Below are positions 8,066 to 15,772 of a stretch of 64,000 nucleotides of DNA, piece after piece. The stretch is taken from assembly GCF_037996765.1 (NCBI RefSeq), contig NZ_JBBNAD010000005.1, positions 776,001 through 840,000 of the forward strand, given 5' to 3'. A model generated the notes under the pieces. It worked only from the letters and a program-made list of their open reading frames with translations. It was not told where the DNA came from and made no database searches. Source of the DNA: Bdellovibrio sp. GT3. Lineage in GTDB: Bacteria > Bdellovibrionota > Bdellovibrionia > Bdellovibrionales > Bdellovibrionaceae. Each line of letters opens with the position of its first letter. The first letter of the stretch is position 1. The position numbers were made by a program, and so were the translations under genes.

Positions 8066-8446
8066 CTAGTGTTTATAACACTTAAATTCTGAGTAAGGCG
8101 GGTTGTCGAGTTCGGCACTTGTTGTTGGATCCACCACCGCCAAACCCAAACTGACTTCGCGGTTGCGGTACATATACGTTCTGTACTGAGACCAAGGAGA
8201 GTCCACTTCAAACTTGAATTTTGTGGAGCTGACAGACTTCCAAGGATTCTTGCGCACATCATTTCCCGGGAATGTCGTCGTCAATTGAGATTTGAATAAT
8301 GTTCCATGATTGTAGGTCACCTGCCATTGGAATGAGAACTCTGCCGATTTGCCAAAGCAGCGATAGGTCATCAAGTCAGGTGAAGGAGCCGCAAGTGCTA
8401 CAGAGGAAAGAATTGAAGTCACAATAAGCGCTGCAAAGTATTTCAT
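8066..8446 (-). CDS. Secreted protein of unknown function, paralogue of the gene at 9980
   Basis: The start at 8446 has GAGG at a normal distance and begins a clean signal peptide (MKYFAALIVTSILSSVALA). The mature part is ~107 residues with two cysteines, one near each end. Its C-terminal half (FEVDSPWSQYRTYM, then LAVVDPTTSAELDNPPYSEF) aligns well with the product of 9980-10363 (FAVDSPFNQYKAFL, then LILVDSITSAVVEPPPYDRF). The two are therefore paralogues about 1.5 kb apart. No known domain is recognised; the location should be periplasmic. Confidence 0.7.
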   Translation of the reverse strand: MKYFAALIVTSILSSVALAAPSPDLMTYRCFGKSAEFSFQWQVTYNHGTLFKSQLTTTFPGNDVRKNPWKSVSSTKFKFEVDSPWSQYRTYMYRNREVSLGLAVVDPTTSAELDNPPYSEFKCYKH

Positions 8447-8583
8447 AAAAACCTCGAGGGAATCATTGCGTGAGAGTGTTCCCATGACAAGCTTCAAAGC
8501 ACTCTCTCTCATTTGTGTTGCAACGACCCAGACCAGAGGGGGATAGGCATTGACCTTAACGGATCAGTTTATAAAATAAGGGA

Positions 8584-9087
8584 ATGAAAAAACATCTGGT
8601 TACGGCAATCATCGCAGCGGTATTGGGCTTGGCACTTCAGGCCTGCTCACCATCAGGATCTCTGATCGCGCATCAAAGAGGCGCGGATTTTTATGGGAAG
8701 TTTGTAAATCCGGCCGCTGATTGGCCACAGGCTGAAAGCAAAATCGATGAACTAAAAGTCCTGCAAACAAACAGCGAGTATCCAATGCGTTACGTGTTGT
8801 TTGATAACGGCAAATTCTATTATCAAGTGGATAAGCTTGGAAACGGTGAGGGAGTTTGGTCCTACGAAAATGGGGCCCTGATTGTTACAGCTCAGCGTAC
8901 GATTTTTAAGATGGAGCTTGCGGTGTCTGCCGCCAAAGAAACGGGCGACGAAACTATCGTGCGTTTTTATGATCGTCATGGCTTTAACGAAATGCCAATC
9001 AAGCTGCGAAACCCTGAAGCTTTGAAGGCGCAAGGAAAGTCGGCGCCACAGCTAAGAAACTTCACTCGATCAGAGAAGAACATCTAG
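8584..9087 (+). CDS. Putative lipoprotein of unknown function
   Basis: The signal ends in LGLALQAC, with Cys21 as the lipidation site. The mature ~147 residues contain a strand-rich centre (YVLFDNGKFYYQVDKLGNG, EGVWSYENGALIVTA) that reads like a small lipocalin-like or beta-sandwich domain, but I cannot assign a family. It is divergent from the 8066 gene and ends at a strong terminator shared with the gene on the other strand. Confidence 0.65.
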   Translation: MKKHLVTAIIAAVLGLALQACSPSGSLIAHQRGADFYGKFVNPAADWPQAESKIDELKVLQTNSEYPMRYVLFDNGKFYYQVDKLGNGEGVWSYENGALIVTAQRTIFKMELAVSAAKETGDETIVRFYDRHGFNEMPIKLRNPEALKAQGKSAPQLRNFTRSEKNI

Positions 9088-9091
9088 AAAT

Positions 9092-9120
9092 AAAAAAGGG
9101 AGCTTCGCAGCTCCCTTTTT
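9092..9120. terminator. Bidirectional intrinsic terminator
   Basis: AAAAAGGGAGCT and AGCTCCCTTTTT form a 12-base stem with a four-base loop, A-run on one side and T-run on the other. It can end both the 8584 (+) and 9137 (-) genes. Confidence 0.85.
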
Positions 9121-9136
9121 CGTATTTAAATTTAGA

Positions 9137-9562
9137 CTATTTTTCGATGGTGCAGGAGAAGCTATAGCTCTCTTGAATCTCATAGCCCTTAAAGAAGCCC
9201 TTGCGGGCAGAGTAATCCAAAATCAACAAGCTCGCATTTGGCCAGTAGATTGAAGTGATACGTTTGCTCTCGCGAGTTGTGCTGTACGTGGCGCTAAGCC
9301 CTTTCAAATCAATTGATTTGGAAGTTGCGGCGTTGATCACGACCATGTCTTGGACCGTCTGATAAAGATATTGGTTGTCTCCGACTTTGGCGATTACAAG
9401 ACAAATTGGCTTTTGGCCTTCTTGTTCCGGTTGGCAATCGAACAATGTTGTTGGCGAGGCATTTAGTGGAAGAGTTGTTGCAGCCACTTCTTCGCATGTT
9501 GCGGCTTTTGCGTTGGCAACTGCAAGAATCAAAAGAACAAAGAAAATACTAACGTGTTTCAT
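9137..9562 (-). CDS. Secreted protein of unknown function
   Basis: A signal peptide (MKHVSIFFVLLILAVANAKA) precedes a ~121-residue mature part with four cysteines in pairs, including CEEV near the start and SCTIEK at the end. This suggests a disulfide-bonded periplasmic protein. No family is recognised. It lies five bases after the 9568-9876 gene on the same strand, so the two are probably co-transcribed. Confidence 0.65.
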   Translation of the reverse strand: MKHVSIFFVLLILAVANAKAATCEEVAATTLPLNASPTTLFDCQPEQEGQKPICLVIAKVGDNQYLYQTVQDMVVINAATSKSIDLKGLSATYSTTRESKRITSIYWPNASLLILDYSARKGFFKGYEIQESYSFSCTIEK

Positions 9563-9567
9563 AAATC

Positions 9568-9876
9568 CTACTTAAGAGTTTCGCACTCTGTTTTAACGAT
9601 ATCGTACCAGTTGTCAGAATTTTTCTTGAAGACAGTAAGGCATTCAAAAGTAGGGGCTACGCCTTTCACTTTGTAGTTAGCACGAGCAACTGAAATGATC
9701 GCAACATCATAACCTTCTACTTGTGTGAACTTGTGATCGATGGACACGATACTTTCGTCGAAACCCAGTGTTTCAAGAACACTGTCCGTTGTCATAATGG
9801 AGATTTCTTTCATCGCTCCCGCAGATGCGAAAGATGAACCAAGAACTACCGCCGCGATAATGAAAAATGCCTTCAC
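9568..9876 (-). CDS. Small secreted protein of unknown function
   Basis: The 102-residue product has a signal peptide (MKAFFIIAAVVLGSSFASAG). The ~80-residue mature part carries two cysteines (FECLTVF and KTECETLK) that could pair. A GGAGG ribosome-binding site lies just upstream. It is the first gene of a two-gene leftward unit with 9137-9562. No family is recognised. Confidence 0.62.
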   Translation of the reverse strand: MKAFFIIAAVVLGSSFASAGAMKEISIMTTDSVLETLGFDESIVSIDHKFTQVEGYDVAIISVARANYKVKGVAPTFECLTVFKKNSDNWYDIVKTECETLK

Positions 9877-9979
9877 AGTAACCTCCGAAAAATCTGAATG
9901 AATGATCGACGGAGGTTTACAAAAATTTAGTTAATTTGGGCAGTACAGAGTGAAAAACCTGTCAATTTTACTCGAGGAT

Positions 9980-10363
9980 TCACAGATCGGTGATGCAAAC
10001 GAAGCGGTCGTAAGGAGGCGGTTCCACGACGGCACTGGTGATGGAGTCCACCAAAATCAGGCTGAAACTGTGACCTTCTTTGGTTAGAAACGCCTTATAT
10101 TGATTAAAAGGGGAATCCACGGCGAATTTGTTATAGTTAGGGGTCGAAATCTCTCTCCAGCCATAGTCCATAGAGTCGCTGTATCCGGAACTTGTGGTCA
10201 GTCGACTGCGGGAAAGCCCGGGGGAGTGAATTTCGATATTGTATCTGAAAAAGAAGCCCTGCTCATATGCTCGGCCGTGGCAGCGAAAGGATGTGTCTGC
10301 TGAAAAAGCTGGAAGGGAAAACAGGATGTGGACCGCAACAAGCAAAGAACGAAGGTGTTTCAT
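9980..10363 (-). CDS. Secreted protein of unknown function, paralogue of the gene at 8066
   Basis: The predicted start (ATG 10363, MKHLRSLLVAV) opens a signal peptide ending near PAFSA. The mature part has cysteines near both ends (SFRCHG, RFVCITDL), and its VDSPFNQYKAFL and VDSITSAVVEPPPYDRFVC segments match the 8066 product. Start choice is uncertain because ribosome-binding signals are weak; an in-frame ATG lies six bases upstream. It follows the alcohol dehydrogenase gene closely and may depend on its transcript. Confidence 0.62.
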   Translation of the reverse strand: MKHLRSLLVAVHILFSLPAFSADTSFRCHGRAYEQGFFFRYNIEIHSPGLSRSRLTTSSGYSDSMDYGWREISTPNYNKFAVDSPFNQYKAFLTKEGHSFSLILVDSITSAVVEPPPYDRFVCITDL

Positions 10364-10391
10364 TCCCATTAGCTTGCTGCGGTCGCAATGT

Positions 10392-11435
10392 CTAAGCAAG
10401 TGATTTCATGTCGATCACAAAGCGATACTTCACATCGCTTTTGATCATGCGTTCATAGGCTTCGTTGATTTTTTGAGCGGGAATCATTTCGATGTCAGAC
10501 ACGATTCCGTGTTTTGCACAGAAGTCCAACATCTCTTGAGTTTCCTGGATGCCGCCAATCAAAGAGCCACCAAGCTTTCGGCGTCCCATAATCAGGGCGC
10601 CTGCCGCTAGAGTCGGCGGAGTGTCTGGCAAACCCACCAGAACCATATTTCCATCACGACGAAGCATGCTCAGGTAAAGATTGTAGTCATGAGGAGCAGA
10701 CACCGTGTCGATGATAAAATCAAAAGAACCCATGTGAGCTTTCATTTGCTCCATGTCCTTGGAGATAATCACCTCGTGGGCACCCAGGCGTTTTGCGTCA
10801 TCAACCTTTGAAGGTGAAGTCGTGAAAACTGCAACGTTTGCGCCCATGGCATTTGCAAGTTTCACAGCCATGTGACCCAAGCCGCCCAATCCAACGACGC
10901 CCACTTTTTGTCCTTTGGTCACATTCCAATGACGAAGCGGGGAGTAAGTGGTGATGCCCGCGCACAACAAAGGAGCGGCTGCCGCCAGATCCAGATTTTT
11001 GGGAATCGAAAGGCAGAACTCTTCGCGAGTCACGATAGATGTTGAATAACCACCGAAGGTGGGTGTTCCATCTTTCTCTTTGGAATTGTAGGTGCCAACG
11101 AAACCTCTTTCGCAGAATTGCTCCAGGCCTTCTTTACAAGAGGCGCAATCCAGGCACGAGTCCACCATGCATCCGACGCCGGCAAGATCACCGACGTTGA
11201 ATTTTTTAACTTTTGATCCGACAGCTGTCACTTTGCCGACAATTTCATGACCCGGTACCATCGGGAACATTCCTTTGCCCCATTCGTCACGAACCTGATG
11301 GACGTCAGAGTGGCAAACACCGCAATAATGAATTTCAATATGAACATCATTATCGCGAAGTTCGCGGCGCTCGAAACTAAAAGGTGCAAGGGGAGCTTTG
11401 GCCGATGGTGCGGCGAATGCTTTTGCCTTAATCAT
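10392..11435 (-). CDS. Zinc-dependent NAD(P) alcohol dehydrogenase (YahK/CAD type)
   Basis: This ~347-residue medium-chain dehydrogenase should interconvert aldehydes and alcohols. Catalytic zinc ligands are seen in HYCGVCHSDVH and PGHEIVG, and the structural zinc cysteines in CMVDSCLDCASCKEGLEQFC. The Rossmann motif is VGVVGLGGLGHMA. The overall pattern (WNVTKGQKVGVVGLGGLGH, IGGIQETQEMLDFC) fits the cinnamyl-alcohol-dehydrogenase/YahK branch, usually NADPH-linked with broad substrates. The start at 11435 has GGAGG five bases upstream. Confidence 0.9.
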   Translation of the reverse strand: MIKAKAFAAPSAKAPLAPFSFERRELRDNDVHIEIHYCGVCHSDVHQVRDEWGKGMFPMVPGHEIVGKVTAVGSKVKKFNVGDLAGVGCMVDSCLDCASCKEGLEQFCERGFVGTYNSKEKDGTPTFGGYSTSIVTREEFCLSIPKNLDLAAAAPLLCAGITTYSPLRHWNVTKGQKVGVVGLGGLGHMAVKLANAMGANVAVFTTSPSKVDDAKRLGAHEVIISKDMEQMKAHMGSFDFIIDTVSAPHDYNLYLSMLRRDGNMVLVGLPDTPPTLAAGALIMGRRKLGGSLIGGIQETQEMLDFCAKHGIVSDIEMIPAQKINEAYERMIKSDVKYRFVIDMKSLA

Positions 11436-11529
11436 AAAAACCTCCAATTAAGATATTGAACAACAATCATAGCGATCAGTGGGAAAATGGACAGTGAAAT
11501 TAGTGAAAGGCTGTGGCATAGTTAGGAGT

Positions 11530-11802
11530 ATGAAAATCAAAGTCAGCCATATATTGGTGCAACACTCTTACGAAGCCGATGATATTTTGCGATCCCTGAA
11601 AGATGGCAAAGATTTTGAGGAACTTGCGCGCAAGTTTTCAAAGTGCTCGTCCGCAGCTGATGGCGGAAACTTAGGTGTTTTTTCAGAAGGCCGTCTGGAT
11701 CCTGATTTTGAGGAAGCCGCCTTCGCATTGAAAGTGGGCCAAACCACGACTAAACCAATTCGTACGCGCTTTGGATATCACATCATTCGCAGAACCGCGT
11801 AA
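11530..11802 (+). CDS. ppiC: Parvulin-type peptidyl-prolyl isomerase (PpiC-like)
   Basis: The 90-residue product is a single parvulin domain without a signal peptide, so it should work in the cytoplasm. It begins MKIKVSHILV and shows the family core: the F-S-K-C-S-S-A-A-D-G-G-N-L-G stretch, FEEAAFALKVGQ and the final FGYHIIRR. Length matches E. coli PpiC (93 residues). The ATG at 11530 is chosen because homology begins there and GGAG lies close upstream. Confidence 0.9.
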   Translation: MKIKVSHILVQHSYEADDILRSLKDGKDFEELARKFSKCSSAADGGNLGVFSEGRLDPDFEEAAFALKVGQTTTKPIRTRFGYHIIRRTA

Positions 11803-11966
11803 ACAAACACGTAACTTTTTGATTCAAGCATCATTCATCTTTTTTCGCCCAGAATTCCGACGGTTTCCGACGAACGACTGGTAAAACCCTGCGCGCAATA
11901 AAAAACATTAAATTCTAAATGTGAATACTCCGAAGGGATCAGGAACTACCTTAGGAGGGATTTGAG

Positions 11967-13229
11967 ATGCTTGCACCTCGTTCAGTAATCTACCTTGGTA
12001 CGTTGTCTCTGGTTCTGGCCATGACGGCTTGCGGACCAAGTAATGAAGGCCTTACGGCGATTGATGAAACCGGCGATGAGACGGCATCTATTGTTGACCC
12101 AGGAACTGGGACAGTAACGGATGAAGTACCGGGCGGAAATAATAGTCAATCCGTCGCTCCTCAAAAACTATTGTTAAATCAGGCGATGAGTGTTCGCTAT
12201 GAAAGTAACAGTATTCTGGAAAACAAAGCGGAGCTTCCTGCGGGAACTCAGATTGAGGTTCCAGAGGACTATTCCACCAAGAATCTGGATTATCGTGATT
12301 CCGATGGGAAGATTGTCAGATCCAGCACAGGCTTTATTTACCCAATTAAAGTCGTATCGGTCCCATCTTCGTTTGCGTCTCAATTTCCTCAAAGCAAAAT
12401 TGATTCCCTGAACAAAACCTCAGGGGGACTTTTTATCTTCGCTTCGATTGTTGGAAGTTTGCAAGGAGCTGAAGGTAACTTCGCGGTGATAAAGCCCGCT
12501 GCAGCTGGAGAGGGTTTCTTAAAAAATTACAATACCACCGGCAAACCGAAGTTCAGTTACACAACTTCTTCGACGAAGCGCTTTCCTAAAATCAACAAGG
12601 GCGTTGATCCCACAAGCTTAAGCACAGCAGATCGTGCGAAGTGGAATGCGATCTATGCAGAGCTTAGAAAAGTCGCCAACCGTGAAATTGAAACTCCCAA
12701 GTCTTATCTGATGGTGGATGCCACAACTGCAAAAGCGGCATCTCTGGACTATGAGAAAACCGGCAAAGTGGCATTGAATGGAGCTTGGTCCATCGCTGTT
12801 CAACAAACAGCAGTTCGCCATGGCTTTGCAAATGTTCCTTGTGCGGAATTTCAATCTGAACTTGTCCGAGAAGCTTATCAACGTGCGGGTTACCGTGTGA
12901 GTGATGACTTCAACACAAGTAAAGGCAATAAGCTTATTTGGTCCAGTACGGCGGCCGTGGTGAATTTTTCGATGTCTCTGTATAAGGCCGGCTGGATTGC
13001 CTGGGATGGGACAAAGTATAAACCCATGACCGGCGCTATCTTGATGAATGGTTCGGGAATTTCTCCGGGGCATACTTATATTTCAGGAAGCGATGACGGC
13101 ATGATTATCGTTGATAATGGTGCGCCTCAAGGTCGTGACCTTAGAAAAACTTCCGATTCAATTATCAGTATGATGTTTGAGACAGGTGTTTTTTTCCTGC
13201 CTCCAGGAATCAACCCGCCGACTTGGTAA
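11967..13229 (+). CDS. Lipoprotein with a possible NlpC/P60-like cysteine peptidase domain
   Basis: A strong TTAGGAGGG site precedes a lipoprotein signal ending in LAMTAC (Cys22). A Gly/Thr-rich linker follows, then a domain of about 300 residues. Cys292 in NVPCAEFQSELV starts a helix, and His369 lies in SPGHTYISG, followed by a strand MIIVDNG. This is the order of catalytic Cys and His in NlpC/P60-like hydrolases, which cut peptidoglycan peptides. The assignment rests on these two motifs alone. The 3' end overlaps the opposite-strand transporter gene by 20 bases. Confidence 0.6.
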   Translation: MLAPRSVIYLGTLSLVLAMTACGPSNEGLTAIDETGDETASIVDPGTGTVTDEVPGGNNSQSVAPQKLLLNQAMSVRYESNSILENKAELPAGTQIEVPEDYSTKNLDYRDSDGKIVRSSTGFIYPIKVVSVPSSFASQFPQSKIDSLNKTSGGLFIFASIVGSLQGAEGNFAVIKPAAAGEGFLKNYNTTGKPKFSYTTSSTKRFPKINKGVDPTSLSTADRAKWNAIYAELRKVANREIETPKSYLMVDATTAKAASLDYEKTGKVALNGAWSIAVQQTAVRHGFANVPCAEFQSELVREAYQRAGYRVSDDFNTSKGNKLIWSSTAAVVNFSMSLYKAGWIAWDGTKYKPMTGAILMNGSGISPGHTYISGSDDGMIIVDNGAPQGRDLRKTSDSIISMMFETGVFFLPPGINPPTW

Positions 13230-14100
13230 TTCGTTTCGGCGAATAAAGAGTTAAAACATTTCCTAAAAGACAAAGTGCGACTCCCGCGACAATGTAGGGA
13301 GTCCACTTAAAGTCCTCATACATGCTGGAAAGAGTCAGTGCAATAATCGGGGAGACAACACCGGAATAGGCGGCTCTTTCGGCGCCAATTCGTCCTGCAA
13401 GCAATAAGTATGCTCCGAACGCAAACACCGATCCAAATAATGAAAGATACATCAAAGAGCTTAAGTACTTTGCCGTCATGGGAATGGCGAAGCTATGTTG
13501 CAAAACCAACCCGACCATCAAAGTAAAGATGCTTCCGTACAGCATGCCCCAGGTGTTTGAGATAACCACGGGCACCGCTTTTCGATAGGATCGTTGCGAA
13601 AGCATGTTTCCAGTGGAAGCTGACAAAGTTGCGATCAATCCCAGCACCAATCCAAAAATGGTATTGCGGTTGGCTTGCAGGCCCGTGATCTCGTTCATAA
13701 ATATCAGGGCGATACCTGCTCCACCCAAAAGAGATCCGGCAACAACTTTGGGTGTGATGGGTTTCTTAAAGAAAATCTTCATTCCCAGCATATTGTAAGG
13801 AACGATGACCGTAAAACAAATGGCAGCGATGCCGGAACTGATCATCGTTTCTGACCAATACACCAACATATAGTTGATGGAAAACATGAAGATCCCCATC
13901 GCCAGAAAATTCAGATGGTCTTGCTTACCGTAACTCAACTTTTTTCGGGTGATCAGGCAGTAGGAGAATAGCAGAGCTGCACCCAAGGCAAATCGCCAAA
14001 ATACCGAGGCAATTGGGGAGGCCGAGTCGACTTGAAAAGTGATAACGAGCCAAGTGGAGCCCCAGATCAGAGTGCATATAGCATACAGGAGGAAATTCAT
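13210..14100 (-). CDS. EamA/DMT-superfamily transporter
   Basis: The ~296-residue product has ten hydrophobic segments in two EamA repeats: the first begins LLYAICTLIWGSTWLVITFQ, the second NTIFGLVLGLIATLSASTGN. WGSTW and the P-I-A-S-V-F-W-R-F motif are typical of drug/metabolite transporters of the inner membrane. Substrate is unknown. I chose the ATG at 14100; a TTG at 14118 would add six residues. Neither has a clear ribosome-binding site. Confidence 0.88.
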   Translation of the reverse strand: MNFLLYAICTLIWGSTWLVITFQVDSASPIASVFWRFALGAALLFSYCLITRKKLSYGKQDHLNFLAMGIFMFSINYMLVYWSETMISSGIAAICFTVIVPYNMLGMKIFFKKPITPKVVAGSLLGGAGIALIFMNEITGLQANRNTIFGLVLGLIATLSASTGNMLSQRSYRKAVPVVISNTWGMLYGSIFTLMVGLVLQHSFAIPMTAKYLSSLMYLSLFGSVFAFGAYLLLAGRIGAERAAYSGVVSPIIALTLSSMYEDFKWTPYIVAGVALCLLGNVLTLYSPKRITKSAG

Positions 14101-14216
14101 GGGATTCACAGTGGGCAAGTTCTCAGCTTAAGTCAAGAAATGGACCTTCTGGACCCCTTAGGTTGCCTAATTCCATATCCGTTAGTATTCTTCATATATT
14201 GACTAAGGTGGTACTG

Positions 14217-14645
14217 GTGAAAAGACTTCTATTTGCAATCATCACATCTGTTTCGTTGTCGACTATGGCAGCACCTAAAGACTCTGGTAAAGAAACACAG
14301 CCATATCGTGGTGTGGTTTATTTCAAGTACGATCTTAATGGAAAAAAGCATCGCGAAACCCTGCACATTCAAAAAGACAAGATCCGTGTGAATGCTGAAG
14401 AAGTTCAGAAAAAGAACTGGAAGAAGGGTGAGCCTGCGATGAAAGTGGTGACCAAACTTGAGAAGTCATCCACTGCAAAATGCACAGCAGGAAAATACAC
14501 TCTGAAAGTTGAAAAGGGCGGTAAAAAAAGCCAGACAGAATCCGGTTGTGTCGGCACGCCTCGTTTTAAGCAGCTTGAAACATCTTTTGCCACTTTGAAA
14601 GGCCTTGTGCCGAAGCAATACAACAAAGACATGACTCCGCAGTAG
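14217..14645 (+). CDS. Small secreted basic protein of unknown function
   Basis: A GTG start at 14217 with AAGG eight bases upstream opens a signal peptide (KRLLFAIITSVSLSTMAAP). The mature ~120 residues are very Lys-rich, with two cysteines (AKCTAGKYTL and ESGCVGT). No domain is recognised; a basic periplasmic protein is the most that can be said. Its stop codon lies within the terminator hairpin shared with the methyltransferase gene. Confidence 0.65.
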   Translation: MKRLLFAIITSVSLSTMAAPKDSGKETQPYRGVVYFKYDLNGKKHRETLHIQKDKIRVNAEEVQKKNWKKGEPAMKVVTKLEKSSTAKCTAGKYTLKVEKGGKKSQTESGCVGTPRFKQLETSFATLKGLVPKQYNKDMTPQ

Positions 14646-14655
14646 TCATGTCTTT
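14625..14655. terminator. Bidirectional terminator hairpin
   Basis: AAAGACATGACT and AGTCATGTCTTT form a perfect 12-base stem with a seven-base loop. The stop codon of the 14217 gene lies inside it, and the convergent 14664 gene ends nine bases away. The T-run is short (three). Confidence 0.65.
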
Positions 14656-14663
14656 GATTTCGA

Positions 14664-15278
14664 TTAACGTTTACCAGTAAACTTCAAGCGACGGAAATAC
14701 AGCAGACGATTGTTTGCAGGCATTTCGTAGTCCTTCACCAGCTCAAATTCATTTTTAAACATCGCACTGATAACATCTTCAAATGCGCGGATGCCGCTTT
14801 GAGGGTTGGCTTCACGCAGAGTTTTGTCGAACTCTTCGTTCGTGGGTGCGGTGAATTTGCCGTTGTAGTTGAAAGGTCCATAAATCAAAACCTTGCCGCC
14901 TTCCTGCAGGCGTCCGCTGATCAGCTTGATAAAGGTTTTGCATTCCTTCCAACTCATGATGTGAAAGGTATTGATGGTCAGGATCACATCGTAAGAGCGG
15001 ATTGGAAAATCATCTTCACCAACCTTCATGCGATACGGAGTCTTGATGTTGGGAGATCCTTCCTCCTTGATGCGGGCTTTAAGGGCCGGCAGGTTTTCGC
15101 TGACTTCAGTGGGTTGCCATTCCATTTTTGGAAAAAAGGGAGCCAGGTAGACTGCATGTTGCCCGGTTCCTGAACCAACTTCTAAAAGTCTTTGATCCTC
15201 GGGGCGGATGACTTTTTTAAGTACTTCCAGAATGGGTTCTTTGTTGCGTTCAGCAGAAGGGGAGTGAGGGAGTTCCAT
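14664..15278 (-). CDS. DUF938 SAM-dependent methyltransferase-like protein
   Basis: The 204-residue product begins PHSPSAERNKEPILEVL, a hallmark of DUF938, and has the SAM-binding LLEVGSGTGQHAVYL. The later segments INTFHIMSWKE and LIYGPFNYNGKFT match the family. DUF938 proteins are class I methyltransferases of unknown substrate. AAAGGA precedes the ATG at a good distance. Confidence 0.88.
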   Translation of the reverse strand: MELPHSPSAERNKEPILEVLKKVIRPEDQRLLEVGSGTGQHAVYLAPFFPKMEWQPTEVSENLPALKARIKEEGSPNIKTPYRMKVGEDDFPIRSYDVILTINTFHIMSWKECKTFIKLISGRLQEGGKVLIYGPFNYNGKFTAPTNEEFDKTLREANPQSGIRAFEDVISAMFKNEFELVKDYEMPANNRLLYFRRLKFTGKR

Positions 15279-15301
15279 AAGATCCTTTGTGGTTAAATGA
15301 A

Positions 15302-15326
15302 AAAAGCCCCGAAAACCGGGGCTTTT
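15302..15326. terminator. Intrinsic terminator of the glnB-glnA-GcvH-like unit
   Basis: AAAAGCCCCG and CGGGGCTTTT form a ten-base stem around AAAAC, with a flanking A-run that reads as a T-run on the minus strand. It lies 13 bases after the GcvH-like stop. Confidence 0.85.
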
Positions 15327-15338
15327 AAGTGACGGGGA

Positions 15339-15749
15339 CTAGTCTTCGTCCTCGTCGTCATAATCCTCATCTTCATCGTCCTCATCATCTTCGTCGTCTT
15401 CATCATCCTCATCCTCGTCTTCATCGACGTCGTCTGCGGATTCGATACGTACCAACCAACCCTCTTCGTAAGGGTCTTCCATGATGATGGATGGATCGTC
15501 GATCACTTGTGTGTTGATTTCGATAACAGTTCCGTCAACTGGAGAATAAATGTCCAGTGGGCCATCGCTGGTCTCGATTGTTCCGATCACAGCTTCAGTG
15601 TCCACTTCCTCTTGTTCAGCAGGAAGGTCCACAGAACTGATAGAATCGAAATCCTCAAGTCCGTCTTCGTTGATACCGATTGTGATCACGCCATCTTCTT
15701 GGCGGTACCACAAATAGCCCATAAAATTTTTTACGTCGTCTGATGCCAT
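15339..15749 (-). CDS. GcvH-like protein lacking the lipoyl lysine, with an acidic tail
   Basis: The middle of this 136-residue protein matches glycine-cleavage H protein: TEAVIGTIETSDGPLDIYSP, then VDGTVIEINTQVIDDP and EDPYEEGWLVRIE. In real H proteins the first segment carries the lipoylated Lys (E-S-V-K-A-A-S-D-I-Y). Here that position is Asp62, so it cannot be lipoylated there. The last ~30 residues are almost only Asp and Glu. It follows glnA by 23 bases with GGAG before its ATG and ends at a strong terminator. It is not a working H protein; a binding or scaffold role is only a guess. Confidence 0.75.
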   Translation of the reverse strand: MASDDVKNFMGYLWYRQEDGVITIGINEDGLEDFDSISSVDLPAEQEEVDTEAVIGTIETSDGPLDIYSPVDGTVIEINTQVIDDPSIIMEDPYEEGWLVRIESADDVDEDEDEDDEDDEDDEDDEDEDYDDEDED

Positions 15750-15772
15750 TTAATCTCCAGGAAAAAATACTG

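Noticed and set aside
15343-15434. Trinucleotide-like repeat as a possible microsatellite or phase-variable tract
   Set aside because: It is the Asp/Glu codon run of the GcvH-like tail; codons are mixed (GAT/GAC/GAA/GAG), so slippage is unlikely to be strong, and changes would stay in frame.
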